Assembly (NCBI GenBank): GCA_011046395.1
Contig: DSAQ01000031.1
Span: forward strand, 1-42,802
Length of the DNA stretch: 42,802 nucleotides
Source: Pseudomonadota bacterium
Lineage (GTDB): Bacteria > Desulfobacterota > QYQD01
Reading direction: 5' to 3'
A program made the translations under genes and the position numbers. This document shows positions 16,104-24,232 of this stretch, one piece after another; within the stretch, counting starts at the first letter, position 1; every line of letters starts with the position of its first letter. The notes beneath the pieces were generated by a model that saw only the letters and a program-made list of their open reading frames with translations, was not told where the DNA came from and ran no database searches.

Positions 16104-17022
16104 AAGTCCGAACATCCCGATCGCCGGAATGCATCCGGTAACGGCCATTAACTACCCAGGCAAAATCGCCGCCTGCATTTTTACGCAGGGATGCAACCTC
16201 CGCTGCCCGTACTGTCATAACCAGGAGCTACTCCCGATAAAACCGGGAAAGGTTTCGTTGGAAGAAACCATGGCCTTCCTTCGCCGCAGCAAAAAACTCA
16301 TTGAAGGGGTGGTAATCACCGGGGGAGAGCCGACGATTCACCCGGACCTGCCTCAAGTTATAGCCGGGATAAAAAAAGAAGGGTTAATGGTCAAGCTTGA
16401 TACCAACGGAACCAACCCGGACATGCTTCAGTGTCTTATTGAGGAAAAACTTATTGATGCGGTAAGTATGGATATTAAAACGACCCCGGATAAGTACGGG
16501 ATGCTTGGAGTGGATATGGCCACGATTCTACGTAGTATATCCCTGATCGGGCACTCGGGAGTTGAGTACGAGTTCCGTACAACGGTTGACGGTCAGATAT
16601 GTACGGACGAAGATGTGGCTGAGATCGAGAAACTCACATACCAAAGGCCAGAAAATACAGGGTTCAGAAAGCCATTTGAAAACAAAAACATATTTGCCAT
16701 CGTTGGCATATTGGCTTCGTTGGTCTGGTTCCTGGTTTCCAAGCGTAAATTATACTGGCAAACATATTGGGAACAACGACTGTTTGATTTCGAAAGAGAA
16801 CACCTGCCCGGCCTTGATTTCTTCGGCGCCAGCCAGCAGCGGATTCAAAACGATGTTGAGAAAAACTTGATCCTCCATAAGGAGATGGGGTGGTTACAAG
16901 CGATCGTGTACAAGCTGGTTCTTAAAAGGCCTAGCATCAACAACTCAATGCTCTGTGTTCCAGCCCTTTTTGTGCTGGGCTGGGTTGGACTCCTTTTCAG
17001 TAGTGTAAAACCTTTGATGTGA
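16093..17022 (+). CDS. nrdG: Chimeric NrdG: radical-SAM activase fused to an unrelated membrane segment
   Basis: 309 residues from ATG 16093 (a TTG at 16075 is also possible), overlapping the NrdD stop. The first ~185 residues are a good NrdG: CNLRCPYC cluster for the Fe-S, TGGEPTIHPD, KLDTNGTNPD, SMDIKTTPDKYG and EYEFRTTVDG. After about 16640 NrdG similarity stops and the protein continues with FENKNIFAIVGILASLVWF (TM1), an amphipathic WQTYWEQRLFDFEREHLPG region, and a second TM helix (CVPALFVLGWVGLLFSS). The latter half resembles small two-helix membrane proteins. It looks like a recombination junction. Whether the truncated activase still generates the glycyl radical is unknown. Confidence 0.82.
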   Translation: MPPESPNIPIAGMHPVTAINYPGKIAACIFTQGCNLRCPYCHNQELLPIKPGKVSLEETMAFLRRSKKLIEGVVITGGEPTIHPDLPQVIAGIKKEGLMVKLDTNGTNPDMLQCLIEEKLIDAVSMDIKTTPDKYGMLGVDMATILRSISLIGHSGVEYEFRTTVDGQICTDEDVAEIEKLTYQRPENTGFRKPFENKNIFAIVGILASLVWFLVSKRKLYWQTYWEQRLFDFEREHLPGLDFFGASQQRIQNDVEKNLILHKEMGWLQAIVYKLVLKRPSINNSMLCVPALFVLGWVGLLFSSVKPLM

Positions 17023-17152
17023 ATTCTGGAATCGGGTCCGCCTCAGACATGATAATTTATCTTACCTCCACGCCGACATTTCCCCTTAACTAAGAAAATC
17101 CTTTTGTTCTTGTAAGATTTCCTCTAATCCAGGACAAAGGAGGTTTCCTGCC

Positions 17153-18322
17153 TTGAAAATCATCCACATGGCAGACATCCACATCGACCAGCGAAAAACG
17201 GTAAATGGAAGAATTATAGAAGACCCGGCAACCAGTCTGAACATCCGCATGAAAGACTTGGCTGACTGCATGGACAAGGTCGCCTCTTTTGCAGCTCAAA
17301 ACGGATGCGATCTTTTTCTCATCGCGGGGGACATCTTCGAACGACCCATACCGCTGCCCATTGAATACCTCTGGGCCATGCGGCTTCTGACAAAGCTGAC
17401 CGGCACGGCCCCCGTCGTAGCCGTAGCGGGAAACCACGACGGCGAAAAGGCAGCAAGGATACTTTCGTTCCTCAGAAACGTGACCGTGCTCGATCCCTTC
17501 GAGGAGTTCACGATGGGCGACCTGAGAGTCATAGGTATCCCTTACCCTGACCCCAAGGTATATCAATCCTTTTTCCCGGGTCCGAATACGAAGTCCATGG
17601 AAGAATGTCTGCGGGAAAGGCTCAAGACCGTTTCCAGGGACGGACGCTTTACCATCGCCCTCGGCCATACCAACATAGCCACCGCCCGGACACCGAGCGG
17701 CAGGGAAGTCGTGGGCGAAACTACTTTAACGCCGAAGGACCTGTCAGGATTCGACTACGCTGCCTGGGGCCACATACACAGAGCCCAGGTGATAGGCAAA
17801 GTTCACTACCCGGGCAGCCTGGACATCCAGAACTACGACGAAAAAGACGAGAAAAAGGGATTCTTCTACCTGGATACGGCTACAGGCAAAGCGGACTTTA
17901 TCGAAATACACACCCGGCCGGTAAAGACCTTCCACTTCACATACCCCAATCTTCCCACAGTATCCAGACCGGATGTCAGAGACGCCATCTGCAAGGTGAC
18001 GGTCGAAATCAGCGAAAGCGACTTCCCGGCACTGAACCAGGAAGACCTCACAAAATACTTCCCGGATGCCCTGGATGTAGATGTATGCCCCCAGGTAGTC
18101 CACCACCAGCGGATCAGGGCGGAAAGCGCCAAAGGAGCCACGGGCATAATGGACTACCTCAATGTATATCTCGAAGCCCACCCCGAAGAAGACTTGGACA
18201 TAGATAGAATCAAAAAGCGCATCCGTGAGCTCTGCACGGAAGCCGGCATCGCCTGCACCGAATCCCGGGACATAGATATTCCAGGAGACGAACACCCGGA
18301 AAAAGAACCCAAGGCCGCATAG
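17153..18322 (+). CDS. sbcD: SbcD/Mre11-type nuclease
   Basis: 389 residues from TTG 17153 (AAGGAGG at 17137-17143, nine-base spacing). Metallophosphoesterase motifs are in order: MADIH (D8, H10), GDIFE (D60), GNHD (N94-H95-D96), LGHTN and WGHIH. These bind two Mn ions for dsDNA exonuclease and ssDNA endonuclease activity. The C-terminal part has a capping and helix region for Rad50/SbcC docking, then an acidic-basic tail. It pairs with the SbcC gene eight bases downstream to process hairpins and blocked ends, probably during element replication. Confidence 0.93.
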   Translation: MKIIHMADIHIDQRKTVNGRIIEDPATSLNIRMKDLADCMDKVASFAAQNGCDLFLIAGDIFERPIPLPIEYLWAMRLLTKLTGTAPVVAVAGNHDGEKAARILSFLRNVTVLDPFEEFTMGDLRVIGIPYPDPKVYQSFFPGPNTKSMEECLRERLKTVSRDGRFTIALGHTNIATARTPSGREVVGETTLTPKDLSGFDYAAWGHIHRAQVIGKVHYPGSLDIQNYDEKDEKKGFFYLDTATGKADFIEIHTRPVKTFHFTYPNLPTVSRPDVRDAICKVTVEISESDFPALNQEDLTKYFPDALDVDVCPQVVHHQRIRAESAKGATGIMDYLNVYLEAHPEEDLDIDRIKKRIRELCTEAGIACTESRDIDIPGDEHPEKEPKAA

Positions 18323-18330
18323 GAGGGAAA

Positions 18331-20457
18331 ATGCTACTCAAATCCATACATATAGAAGGCTTCGGCCCATACCATGAAGCACAAACAGTACAGTTCGGAG
18401 CCGAGCAGATTATCGGCATATACGGACCAAACGGCAGCGGAAAAACCTTTCTTCTGGAGGCAGCGCTGGCCTGCCTCTATGAATCCTTTCCCAGCCGGAA
18501 AGGAACCATATACAGCCACTTGGGCAGCCCGAAAGGAACCATTGAAGTCTCCTTCGAGTTGGACGGACAGGGATATAGAGCGATGCGAACCGTACAGAGC
18601 AAACCGCAAAAGCAGGAAGCACATCTGTACTGCGATAATCAGCTTATCGCCGGTCCGAAGACGACCGAGTTCGCAGCCGAAATCGAAAAACTGCTTGGTC
18701 CGGCCGGGTCCGCCCTGGCCTGCATCTTTTCGGCCCAGGATAGCGCCGGGGATATGATCAACCTTTCCCCATCGGAGCGAAAGGAACTCCTGGCCAGCTG
18801 GCTGGGCCTCGAGGCGTGCAGCCGCCTCGCGCAAGGCGCCGCGGACAAGTCCAAACACCACAACATGCGCCTGGAGGATATCGACGCCCACATAAAGGCC
18901 ATGGAGAAAGAAGAACTGCGCATGCCCGAATACGTGGCGGCATTGAAGGAAAAAGAAGAGCAGCTCAAGGAAAATGCACAAACAACCTGCGAGACTAATA
19001 AACAGCTTCAAGCCCTTTACCAGGAAAAAGCCGGTATTGAGGAAGCAGTAAGGCGAATTAAAGAATTACGCAGCCGGCTTGAAGCGCTTTCGCGGGAACG
19101 CGAAGAACTCAAAAACAGCTATACCAGGACTTCCAACCGTCTCGAGGAGCTGGAAAAGATCATCCGGCAAAAGGCGGAAATAGAAAGCAAAGCCCGAAAG
19201 CACACGGAGATCGTCCAGGAAATAACGGCGACATCGGACGTGATGCAAAAACTTCAAAAGGAATACCAGGCATACCAAGGCACAAAAAGCAGGCTGGAAG
19301 AGAAAATCCATGCAACGACCAAAAACATCGCAGTCCTGAAAAGCCGCCTCGACTCATGCCGGAAGCAGGCATCCACTATCCAGGAAGTGCATTGCTCGCG
19401 GCGGGACTGCAAGTTCCTCACTGAGGCCTGGAAGGCCAAAGACGCCATCACCATAATCTCACAGAAACTGACCGAGGAAGAACAGCGCCTGGCACACGAA
19501 ACCTTGCAACTCAAAAACCTCGGCCAACCGCCTGCCATCGAGCCGGTTCTCTCAAAGATGAAACAAATGCAGACGGCCGCGAAAGAGCTTGAAGCCTATG
19601 TCAGGCTGGCCGCCCAGCTGGAGGCTGCCGAAAAAAACAAGCAGCATCTGGCAGAAGAACTTGACCGGTTCATCATAAAGGGCAGAGAAAAGGCGGCAGA
19701 AATCGAAAAGATCAGCGCCTCCCTTAAAGAACACGCGAAAGTCACCGAGACGTCCGCACTCATCGAAAAACAGGTATCGCTCTTAGAAGAACGCAGCCGC
19801 AAACTCTCAGCCGCCTCCCTTGCCATGAGCCAGGAGCTGGGGGAGATAAAAGCCAGGATCCAGGCCACCCTGAAAATCCAGCAGGAAATCGCAATGCAGA
19901 AGGAGCGCCGGGGAAAAATCACGACGGAAATATCGGAATACGAGGCCATAGCCCGCATCTACGGCAAAAACGGCGTACAACCGCTCATCATAGACGCTGC
20001 CACCCCGGAGCTCGAAGCCCTGACAAGGCAGTTCCTGACCTCCATCTGTCAGAAGAATTTCGATGTCTCTTTCATGACCCAGAGGGAGACAAACAAGGGC
20101 AAGGCCTTGAGGGAGACCCTGGACATAATCATCACCGACCTTGCCACCGGGCAGAAAAGGGACATCGCCAACTTCTCGGGCGGAGAAAAGGTGCTCCTCA
20201 GTCAGGCCATCCGCATGGCCATGAGCGTCTTTCAGGCCCAGAAAAGCAGGAAACCCTGGCAGACCTTCTTTCTCGATGAAAGCCTGGGCGAACTGGACGA
20301 GGTAAACGCGGAAAACTTCCTGAGAGCCGTCGCCGACCTGACGACGTGGTTCCGGCGGATCCTTTATATATCGCACACGCCGAACCTCACCTTGCAGGCG
20401 CAAAAACAAGTCAAGGTCGAAAACGGGACCCTGAGTCATACGGCTGCCCTGAATTAA
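18331..20457 (+). CDS. sbcC: SbcC/Rad50-type SMC-like ATPase
   Basis: 708 residues, shorter than chromosomal SbcC (~1,000). Walker A GPNGSGKT at 32-39, a Q-loop region FSAQDSAGDM, long heptad-rich arms at about 190-340 and 380-560, an apex with CSRRDC (C355, C360; CX4C in place of the usual CXXC zinc hook), the signature FSGGEK at 615-620, and Walker B FFLDESLGELD near 650. The ATPase head gates SbcD. The short arms and the altered hook resemble phage-type SbcC. AGGAGGG precedes the ATG. Confidence 0.93.
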   Translation: MLLKSIHIEGFGPYHEAQTVQFGAEQIIGIYGPNGSGKTFLLEAALACLYESFPSRKGTIYSHLGSPKGTIEVSFELDGQGYRAMRTVQSKPQKQEAHLYCDNQLIAGPKTTEFAAEIEKLLGPAGSALACIFSAQDSAGDMINLSPSERKELLASWLGLEACSRLAQGAADKSKHHNMRLEDIDAHIKAMEKEELRMPEYVAALKEKEEQLKENAQTTCETNKQLQALYQEKAGIEEAVRRIKELRSRLEALSREREELKNSYTRTSNRLEELEKIIRQKAEIESKARKHTEIVQEITATSDVMQKLQKEYQAYQGTKSRLEEKIHATTKNIAVLKSRLDSCRKQASTIQEVHCSRRDCKFLTEAWKAKDAITIISQKLTEEEQRLAHETLQLKNLGQPPAIEPVLSKMKQMQTAAKELEAYVRLAAQLEAAEKNKQHLAEELDRFIIKGREKAAEIEKISASLKEHAKVTETSALIEKQVSLLEERSRKLSAASLAMSQELGEIKARIQATLKIQQEIAMQKERRGKITTEISEYEAIARIYGKNGVQPLIIDAATPELEALTRQFLTSICQKNFDVSFMTQRETNKGKALRETLDIIITDLATGQKRDIANFSGGEKVLLSQAIRMAMSVFQAQKSRKPWQTFFLDESLGELDEVNAENFLRAVADLTTWFRRILYISHTPNLTLQAQKQVKVENGTLSHTAALN

Positions 20458-20556
20458 ATGGGACATCAATGACGACTATGGCCCACACTGCATATTTAAA
20501 GGCAAACGAACAACGTGTAGGATTCGGCAGATTATCCAAAAAAAGGATATCAAAAT

Positions 20557-21732
20557 ATGCCATTGACCATCCCCCGCCTGAAAATCCACGGAATCCCCAT
20601 AATCATCCACTACAGCTGGCTCCCGGCCTGCGCAGCCATAACGTACATCATCAGCCAGGGGTATTACATGCTGCTTCCCGGGAATACCCTGGTTTCCTCG
20701 TGGGGCAAAGGCCTCTTTACTTGTATGGCCCTCTTCGCCTCGGTAGTTATCCATGAGGTCGCTCACTGCATCATGGCCAGGCGCCAGAAAATACCCATCG
20801 CCTCCATCACCCTGCACGTCTTCGGGGGGATAGCGGACATCCAGAAAGAGCCGGAAAGCCCCTCAAATGAGATCAAGATGGCCTTGGCCGGACCAGCGGC
20901 AAGCCTGGCGCTGGCCCTCATCTTCTTTGGACTGAACATGGCCCTCCTGGCCGTCTACCGCCGCAGTCCGCTTCACGAAATACCGGTAGGATTCACCAGC
21001 TACCTCATGGGGAGTAACCTTATGCTGGCAGGTTTCAACCTTGTGCCCGCCCTCCCCCTTGACGGCGGCAGAATCCTGCGGGCCGTTATCTGGAAGGTGA
21101 GCGGCGACCACCTGAAGGCCACGAAAATCGCCGTCGGCCTGAGCCAGGCTATGGCGGCGGCTCTGGTGGCCACAGGCGGGTTCAAACTCATAACAGAATG
21201 CAGCCTGACCGCGGCATACCTTACCACCGGCGGCCTCATCCTTGCCATGGCCTCGCGGATCAACTTAGAGCACATCCAGTTCCTGCATAGCCTGGGCAGG
21301 ACCAAGGTCCGGGACATCATGATCCCGAATCCGGTCAGCGTGGAAGCAAGTACACCCGTATCCGGACTGGTAGGCGATTACTTCCTCAAGTATTTCTACG
21401 GCGGGTTTCCCGTGGTTAAAGAAGGAAAAGCCATCGGCATTGTAACGGTCGGCTCGCTCGCAAAGATACCGGAGGAGAAAAGACCTGAAACCACTACGGG
21501 AGAAATTGCCGCCACCGTTCAAAACAACGTGACCATACCAGAATCCGAAAACGCATCCACGGCGCTCACGCAAATGCTTAAAAACCAGACCAGCCGCCTG
21601 CTGGTCACCGACGAGGACGGAAACCTGACCGGCCTTATTACCAAGAACAGCCTGCTTAATTACATTGAGGTCAAACTCCAGGTCAAACCCGGAAAATCCT
21701 TGATGCTTCGTGAATTGAAAAGGAGGCAATAA
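20557..21732 (+). CDS. Site-2-protease-type (M50) membrane metalloprotease with CBS pair
   Basis: 391 residues. HEVAH at 66-70 and PALPLDGG (D169) are the zinc ligands of M50 proteases, within about six hydrophobic helices. A C-terminal cytosolic part (~250-391) contains two CBS-like motifs (VRDIMIPNPVSVEAST... and LLVTDEDGNLTGLIT), which usually sense adenylate nucleotides. Close relatives are SpoIVFB-like proteases that release transcription factors. Its position between sbcC and replication genes is unexpected, and its substrate cannot be read from sequence. AAAGGAT is upstream. Confidence 0.9.
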   Translation: MPLTIPRLKIHGIPIIIHYSWLPACAAITYIISQGYYMLLPGNTLVSSWGKGLFTCMALFASVVIHEVAHCIMARRQKIPIASITLHVFGGIADIQKEPESPSNEIKMALAGPAASLALALIFFGLNMALLAVYRRSPLHEIPVGFTSYLMGSNLMLAGFNLVPALPLDGGRILRAVIWKVSGDHLKATKIAVGLSQAMAAALVATGGFKLITECSLTAAYLTTGGLILAMASRINLEHIQFLHSLGRTKVRDIMIPNPVSVEASTPVSGLVGDYFLKYFYGGFPVVKEGKAIGIVTVGSLAKIPEEKRPETTTGEIAATVQNNVTIPESENASTALTQMLKNQTSRLLVTDEDGNLTGLITKNSLLNYIEVKLQVKPGKSLMLRELKRRQ

Positions 21733-21735
21733 AAA

Positions 21736-22371
21736 ATGCCCGACAGCCAAAAAGTCGAGCTGTTTCCCGTCCGGCTTCTGGGATACCGGGTGGCAGCCTC
21801 AAACATCTCCCTTCACATAAAAAGCCCTACTACGAGACCGGAAGCCGTAGAACTTCTCAACCAGATACAGCACGTCGAGAACCGCAGCAAGGGCCTCAAG
21901 GCCCATGTCGTGACAAAGATCGAAGACGCCGACACCAACACCATGACCAGGTTCGCGGCCGAACTGGCCTCCCTCTCATCCAAGAGAAGCAATGTCAATC
22001 TCCTGCTCCATATCCCAAAAAGCAGGCATGTAGCCAAGGTCCTTTTCGACCTTGTCGGAGGAAAAGACCTTTTTCTCACTATATTCCCGACTTGGAAAAC
22101 AGACAACCCGGACAACCATGACAGGGAGAAAAACGTCCAGGAAGTCGATAACATGCTGACCATACTCAGTGACCTCACGCATAGATATAAAGAAGAAATA
22201 CTCTACGAACTCACCACGTTCAAAAACGAAGCAGGCGCTACCGTGGAAGGAAAACGAACCCTCAGCGAAGTCTCCGACCGGCAGCTCGAAGTGGTCCTCG
22301 CCAAACTGAGAAAATCCCTTTCTGCAGTTGAAACCAATCAAATTCTCGAAAAGACGGAGGACATTCTATGA
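21736..22371 (+). CDS. Hypothetical protein upstream of the Whirly SSB
   Basis: 211 residues. The first half is mixed alpha/beta (VELFPVRLLGYRVAASNISLHI), the second half helical and charged. No catalytic motif or family recognised. It follows the protease gene by three bases, with AAAAGGAGG upstream, and its last four bases overlap the Whirly SSB start (ATGA), so the two are translationally coupled and may work together. Confidence 0.7.
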   Translation: MPDSQKVELFPVRLLGYRVAASNISLHIKSPTTRPEAVELLNQIQHVENRSKGLKAHVVTKIEDADTNTMTRFAAELASLSSKRSNVNLLLHIPKSRHVAKVLFDLVGGKDLFLTIFPTWKTDNPDNHDREKNVQEVDNMLTILSDLTHRYKEEILYELTTFKNEAGATVEGKRTLSEVSDRQLEVVLAKLRKSLSAVETNQILEKTEDIL

Positions 22372-22916
22372 ACCCGCTAAAGCTTTATCGCTCCTCGGCA
22401 GGAGTGAGACTCTCTCCGAACGCGGAGAGAAAGGTCGTCTTCGTGGAAGGCGCGCCGGTAGTGCCCGGCATGGAAAAGACCATGCCCGAAAAGGGGCAGA
22501 ACAAGTACCAATGGAAGGAAGGAAAAATCAGCATAGCCCTGAAACCGGAAGAGCTGATGAACCTGGCCGCCAAATGCGAAGAAATACGCCTGGGAAACGG
22601 GGAGGTTAAAGAACTGAGCATGGTCCACGATCCCAGCAAGGGCGGCTTCCAGGGGGATAAAAAAGCCCTGACGCTACGACGGACAAACGGGTCAACCTTT
22701 CTGACGGTTGGAGAGTTCAAAGACAAAAACAACGTCAAAAAGGTAAACGTACCATTGTCACGGGAGGATCTCTATCGCCTGGAAAAATTCGCAGCCCAGA
22801 CGGCGATGGTGCTTGACGGCTGGGCTATCGGCGGAAGCCCAACGACAAACAGCAACCGCCCCGGCGATTCCGGCGATAGTACGAACGGCACCCCCGGAGA
22901 ACGCTTTCCGTTCTAA
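22368..22916 (+). CDS. Whirly-domain ssDNA-binding protein with SSB-like C-terminal tip
   Basis: 182 residues. Residues ~44-152 follow the plant Whirly pattern closely: KYQW (46-49, Whirly KYDW), KISIALKPEEL (Whirly FALSxxE), a VHDPSKGG segment (86-93, Whirly FFHDPS), KALTLRRTNGSTFLTV (Whirly KSLSIKP...FISLSV), VNVPLSREDLYRL (Whirly VPVTTAEF) and a closing DGW (Whirly MGWD). The two halves repeat beta-strands then helix. A ~30-residue disordered Gly/Ser/Asn/Pro tail ends GERFPF, like the conserved PF tip of bacterial SSB that recruits partners. It probably coats ssDNA in this element's replication. Its start overlaps the upstream stop. Confidence 0.82.
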   Translation: MNPLKLYRSSAGVRLSPNAERKVVFVEGAPVVPGMEKTMPEKGQNKYQWKEGKISIALKPEELMNLAAKCEEIRLGNGEVKELSMVHDPSKGGFQGDKKALTLRRTNGSTFLTVGEFKDKNNVKKVNVPLSREDLYRLEKFAAQTAMVLDGWAIGGSPTTNSNRPGDSGDSTNGTPGERFPF

Positions 22917-22973
22917 CACACGCCCATAGTTTCACGGCGTCAAACATACCGATACATATAGGGAGGGAAAGAG

Positions 22974-23333
22974 ATGCTTTACACAAAACCAATGTTGACC
23001 ATCCTAGCATTGGGTATCCTGTTTGCCATACTCGGCTGCGGGGTAAAAACCATCAAGCATGGAACGGAAATCACCCAAGAACAGATGGCAAGAATCAAAG
23101 ACGGGGCAACCACGAAGGACGATGTAATCCTCATGTTCGGGGCGCCGACCAAGACTCTGAACAATGAAAAGACGTACGTCTACAGCTGGGTGCGCGGCAC
23201 CAAAGCTCAAGTTCTCGGGCTCGGAACCGGCACCGCCTACGGACATGCCCTGGTTATCCTTTTCGACGCTAATGATGTGGTAAAAGCCCACAAGGTTATA
23301 CGGGACGCCGTAGACCAGAGAATTTACGACTGA
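22974..23333 (+). CDS. SmpA/BamE-like lipoprotein
   Basis: 119 residues. The signal peptide and lipobox LFAILGC put the lipidated Cys at residue 22. The mature part carries the SmpA/OmlA (BamE) fold signature: EQMARIKDGATTKDDVILMFGAPT, then KTYVYSW. In Gram-negatives BamE serves outer-membrane assembly; in Firmicutes and on mobile elements the domain's role is unknown. GGGAGGGAAAG precedes the ATG. It is an envelope protein among replication genes, like the site-2 protease upstream. Confidence 0.82.
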   Translation: MLYTKPMLTILALGILFAILGCGVKTIKHGTEITQEQMARIKDGATTKDDVILMFGAPTKTLNNEKTYVYSWVRGTKAQVLGLGTGTAYGHALVILFDANDVVKAHKVIRDAVDQRIYD

Positions 23334-23360
23334 TACAAAGGTATACTCAGTAATACCCAA

Positions 23361-24149
23361 ATGTTCACGTTCACCATCAACAATGTATATACCTCAGTCC
23401 TTTTCTCCCAGGGATGGGAACATAACATTATTCTGAACGCGCTGACATTTGAAAGGCCAGCCTCAACATTCGGAACACGTCCAGGCACATGGCACGGAAG
23501 CCATTGCTTTCTTAAGAGAAATCCCAAAGGCCGTTATTTCTTTCCGACCGGCCTCCTGGCCCTGGTGGTAGAAAAACTTCCCACCGGGCTGGAAACGAAG
23601 TTCACAGACAACCGTAAGAGACCTGCCACTGTGCGAAAAATTAACCCCTCGAAGCAGCCGTCCACGGATCCACAAAAAGGCCGCATCGAGGCAGCCATCG
23701 CCAGGGAACGGGGCATTATCCAGGTCCTGCCCGGGAAAGAAAGGCTCGAGGTCGCAGCGGGCATCGTAAAAACGCTGGGTATTCCCAAAACGCTCTATAT
23801 TGCCAAAAATGTCGCCCTTCTCCGTCAGGCGGCCACGTTCTTTAAGGACGAGTTAGATCTATGCCCGGGCATAATCGCTGACGGCGAGCAACAACCGGGC
23901 CGCCTGACCGTCGCATCCATTCTGGCTCTTGTCAAGCGAAGGGATGAGCCGGGTATTAAGGCCTTTCTGGACTCGGTCCATGTCCTTTTTATTGACTGCC
24001 AAAACAGGCCGGAAACATGGTATAGGGTGGGCCTGAGTTGCCCGGCTTACTATCGCTTTGCGTTCACCGGCATAGAATCAAATCCCGGCACCGCGTCCGA
24101 CGTTCGTCTCACCGCCATAACGGGCAAACCAATATACCCCGTTCAATAG
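23361..24149 (+). CDS. UvsW-like SF2 helicase half with destroyed ATPase motifs
   Basis: 262 residues, about half of UvsW-type helicases. The N-terminal DNA-binding piece ends in the family-typical RYFFPTGLL (59-66). Residues 117-238 follow helicase domain 1 almost throughout (RGIIQV, EVAAGIVKTLG, LLRQAATFF, RLTVASILALVKR, VHVLFID, WYRVGLSCPAYYRFAFTG). However, motif I reads VLPGKERL in place of TGGGKT, motif II reads DCQNR in place of DEAHH, and GTP is GIE. Domain 2 is absent. It cannot be a normal helicase but remains an open frame. It could be a DNA-binding accessory or inhibitor, or an early relic. Confidence 0.75.
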   Translation: MFTFTINNVYTSVLFSQGWEHNIILNALTFERPASTFGTRPGTWHGSHCFLKRNPKGRYFFPTGLLALVVEKLPTGLETKFTDNRKRPATVRKINPSKQPSTDPQKGRIEAAIARERGIIQVLPGKERLEVAAGIVKTLGIPKTLYIAKNVALLRQAATFFKDELDLCPGIIADGEQQPGRLTVASILALVKRRDEPGIKAFLDSVHVLFIDCQNRPETWYRVGLSCPAYYRFAFTGIESNPGTASDVRLTAITGKPIYPVQ

Positions 24150-24154
24150 AACCC

Positions 24155-24176
24155 GAACGCTGTCGATAGCGTTTTT
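24155..24176 (+). terminator. Rho-independent terminator after the UvsW-like gene
   Basis: AACGCT 24156-24161 pairs with AGCGTT 24168-24173 around a six-base loop, followed by TTT. It lies seven bases after the stop codon. Confidence 0.6.
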
Positions 24177-24232
24177 GGTGTCAATAACTGCAATCTTGTC
24201 ACCATGAGTGCTGTTGCAAGGATTTACATTAT

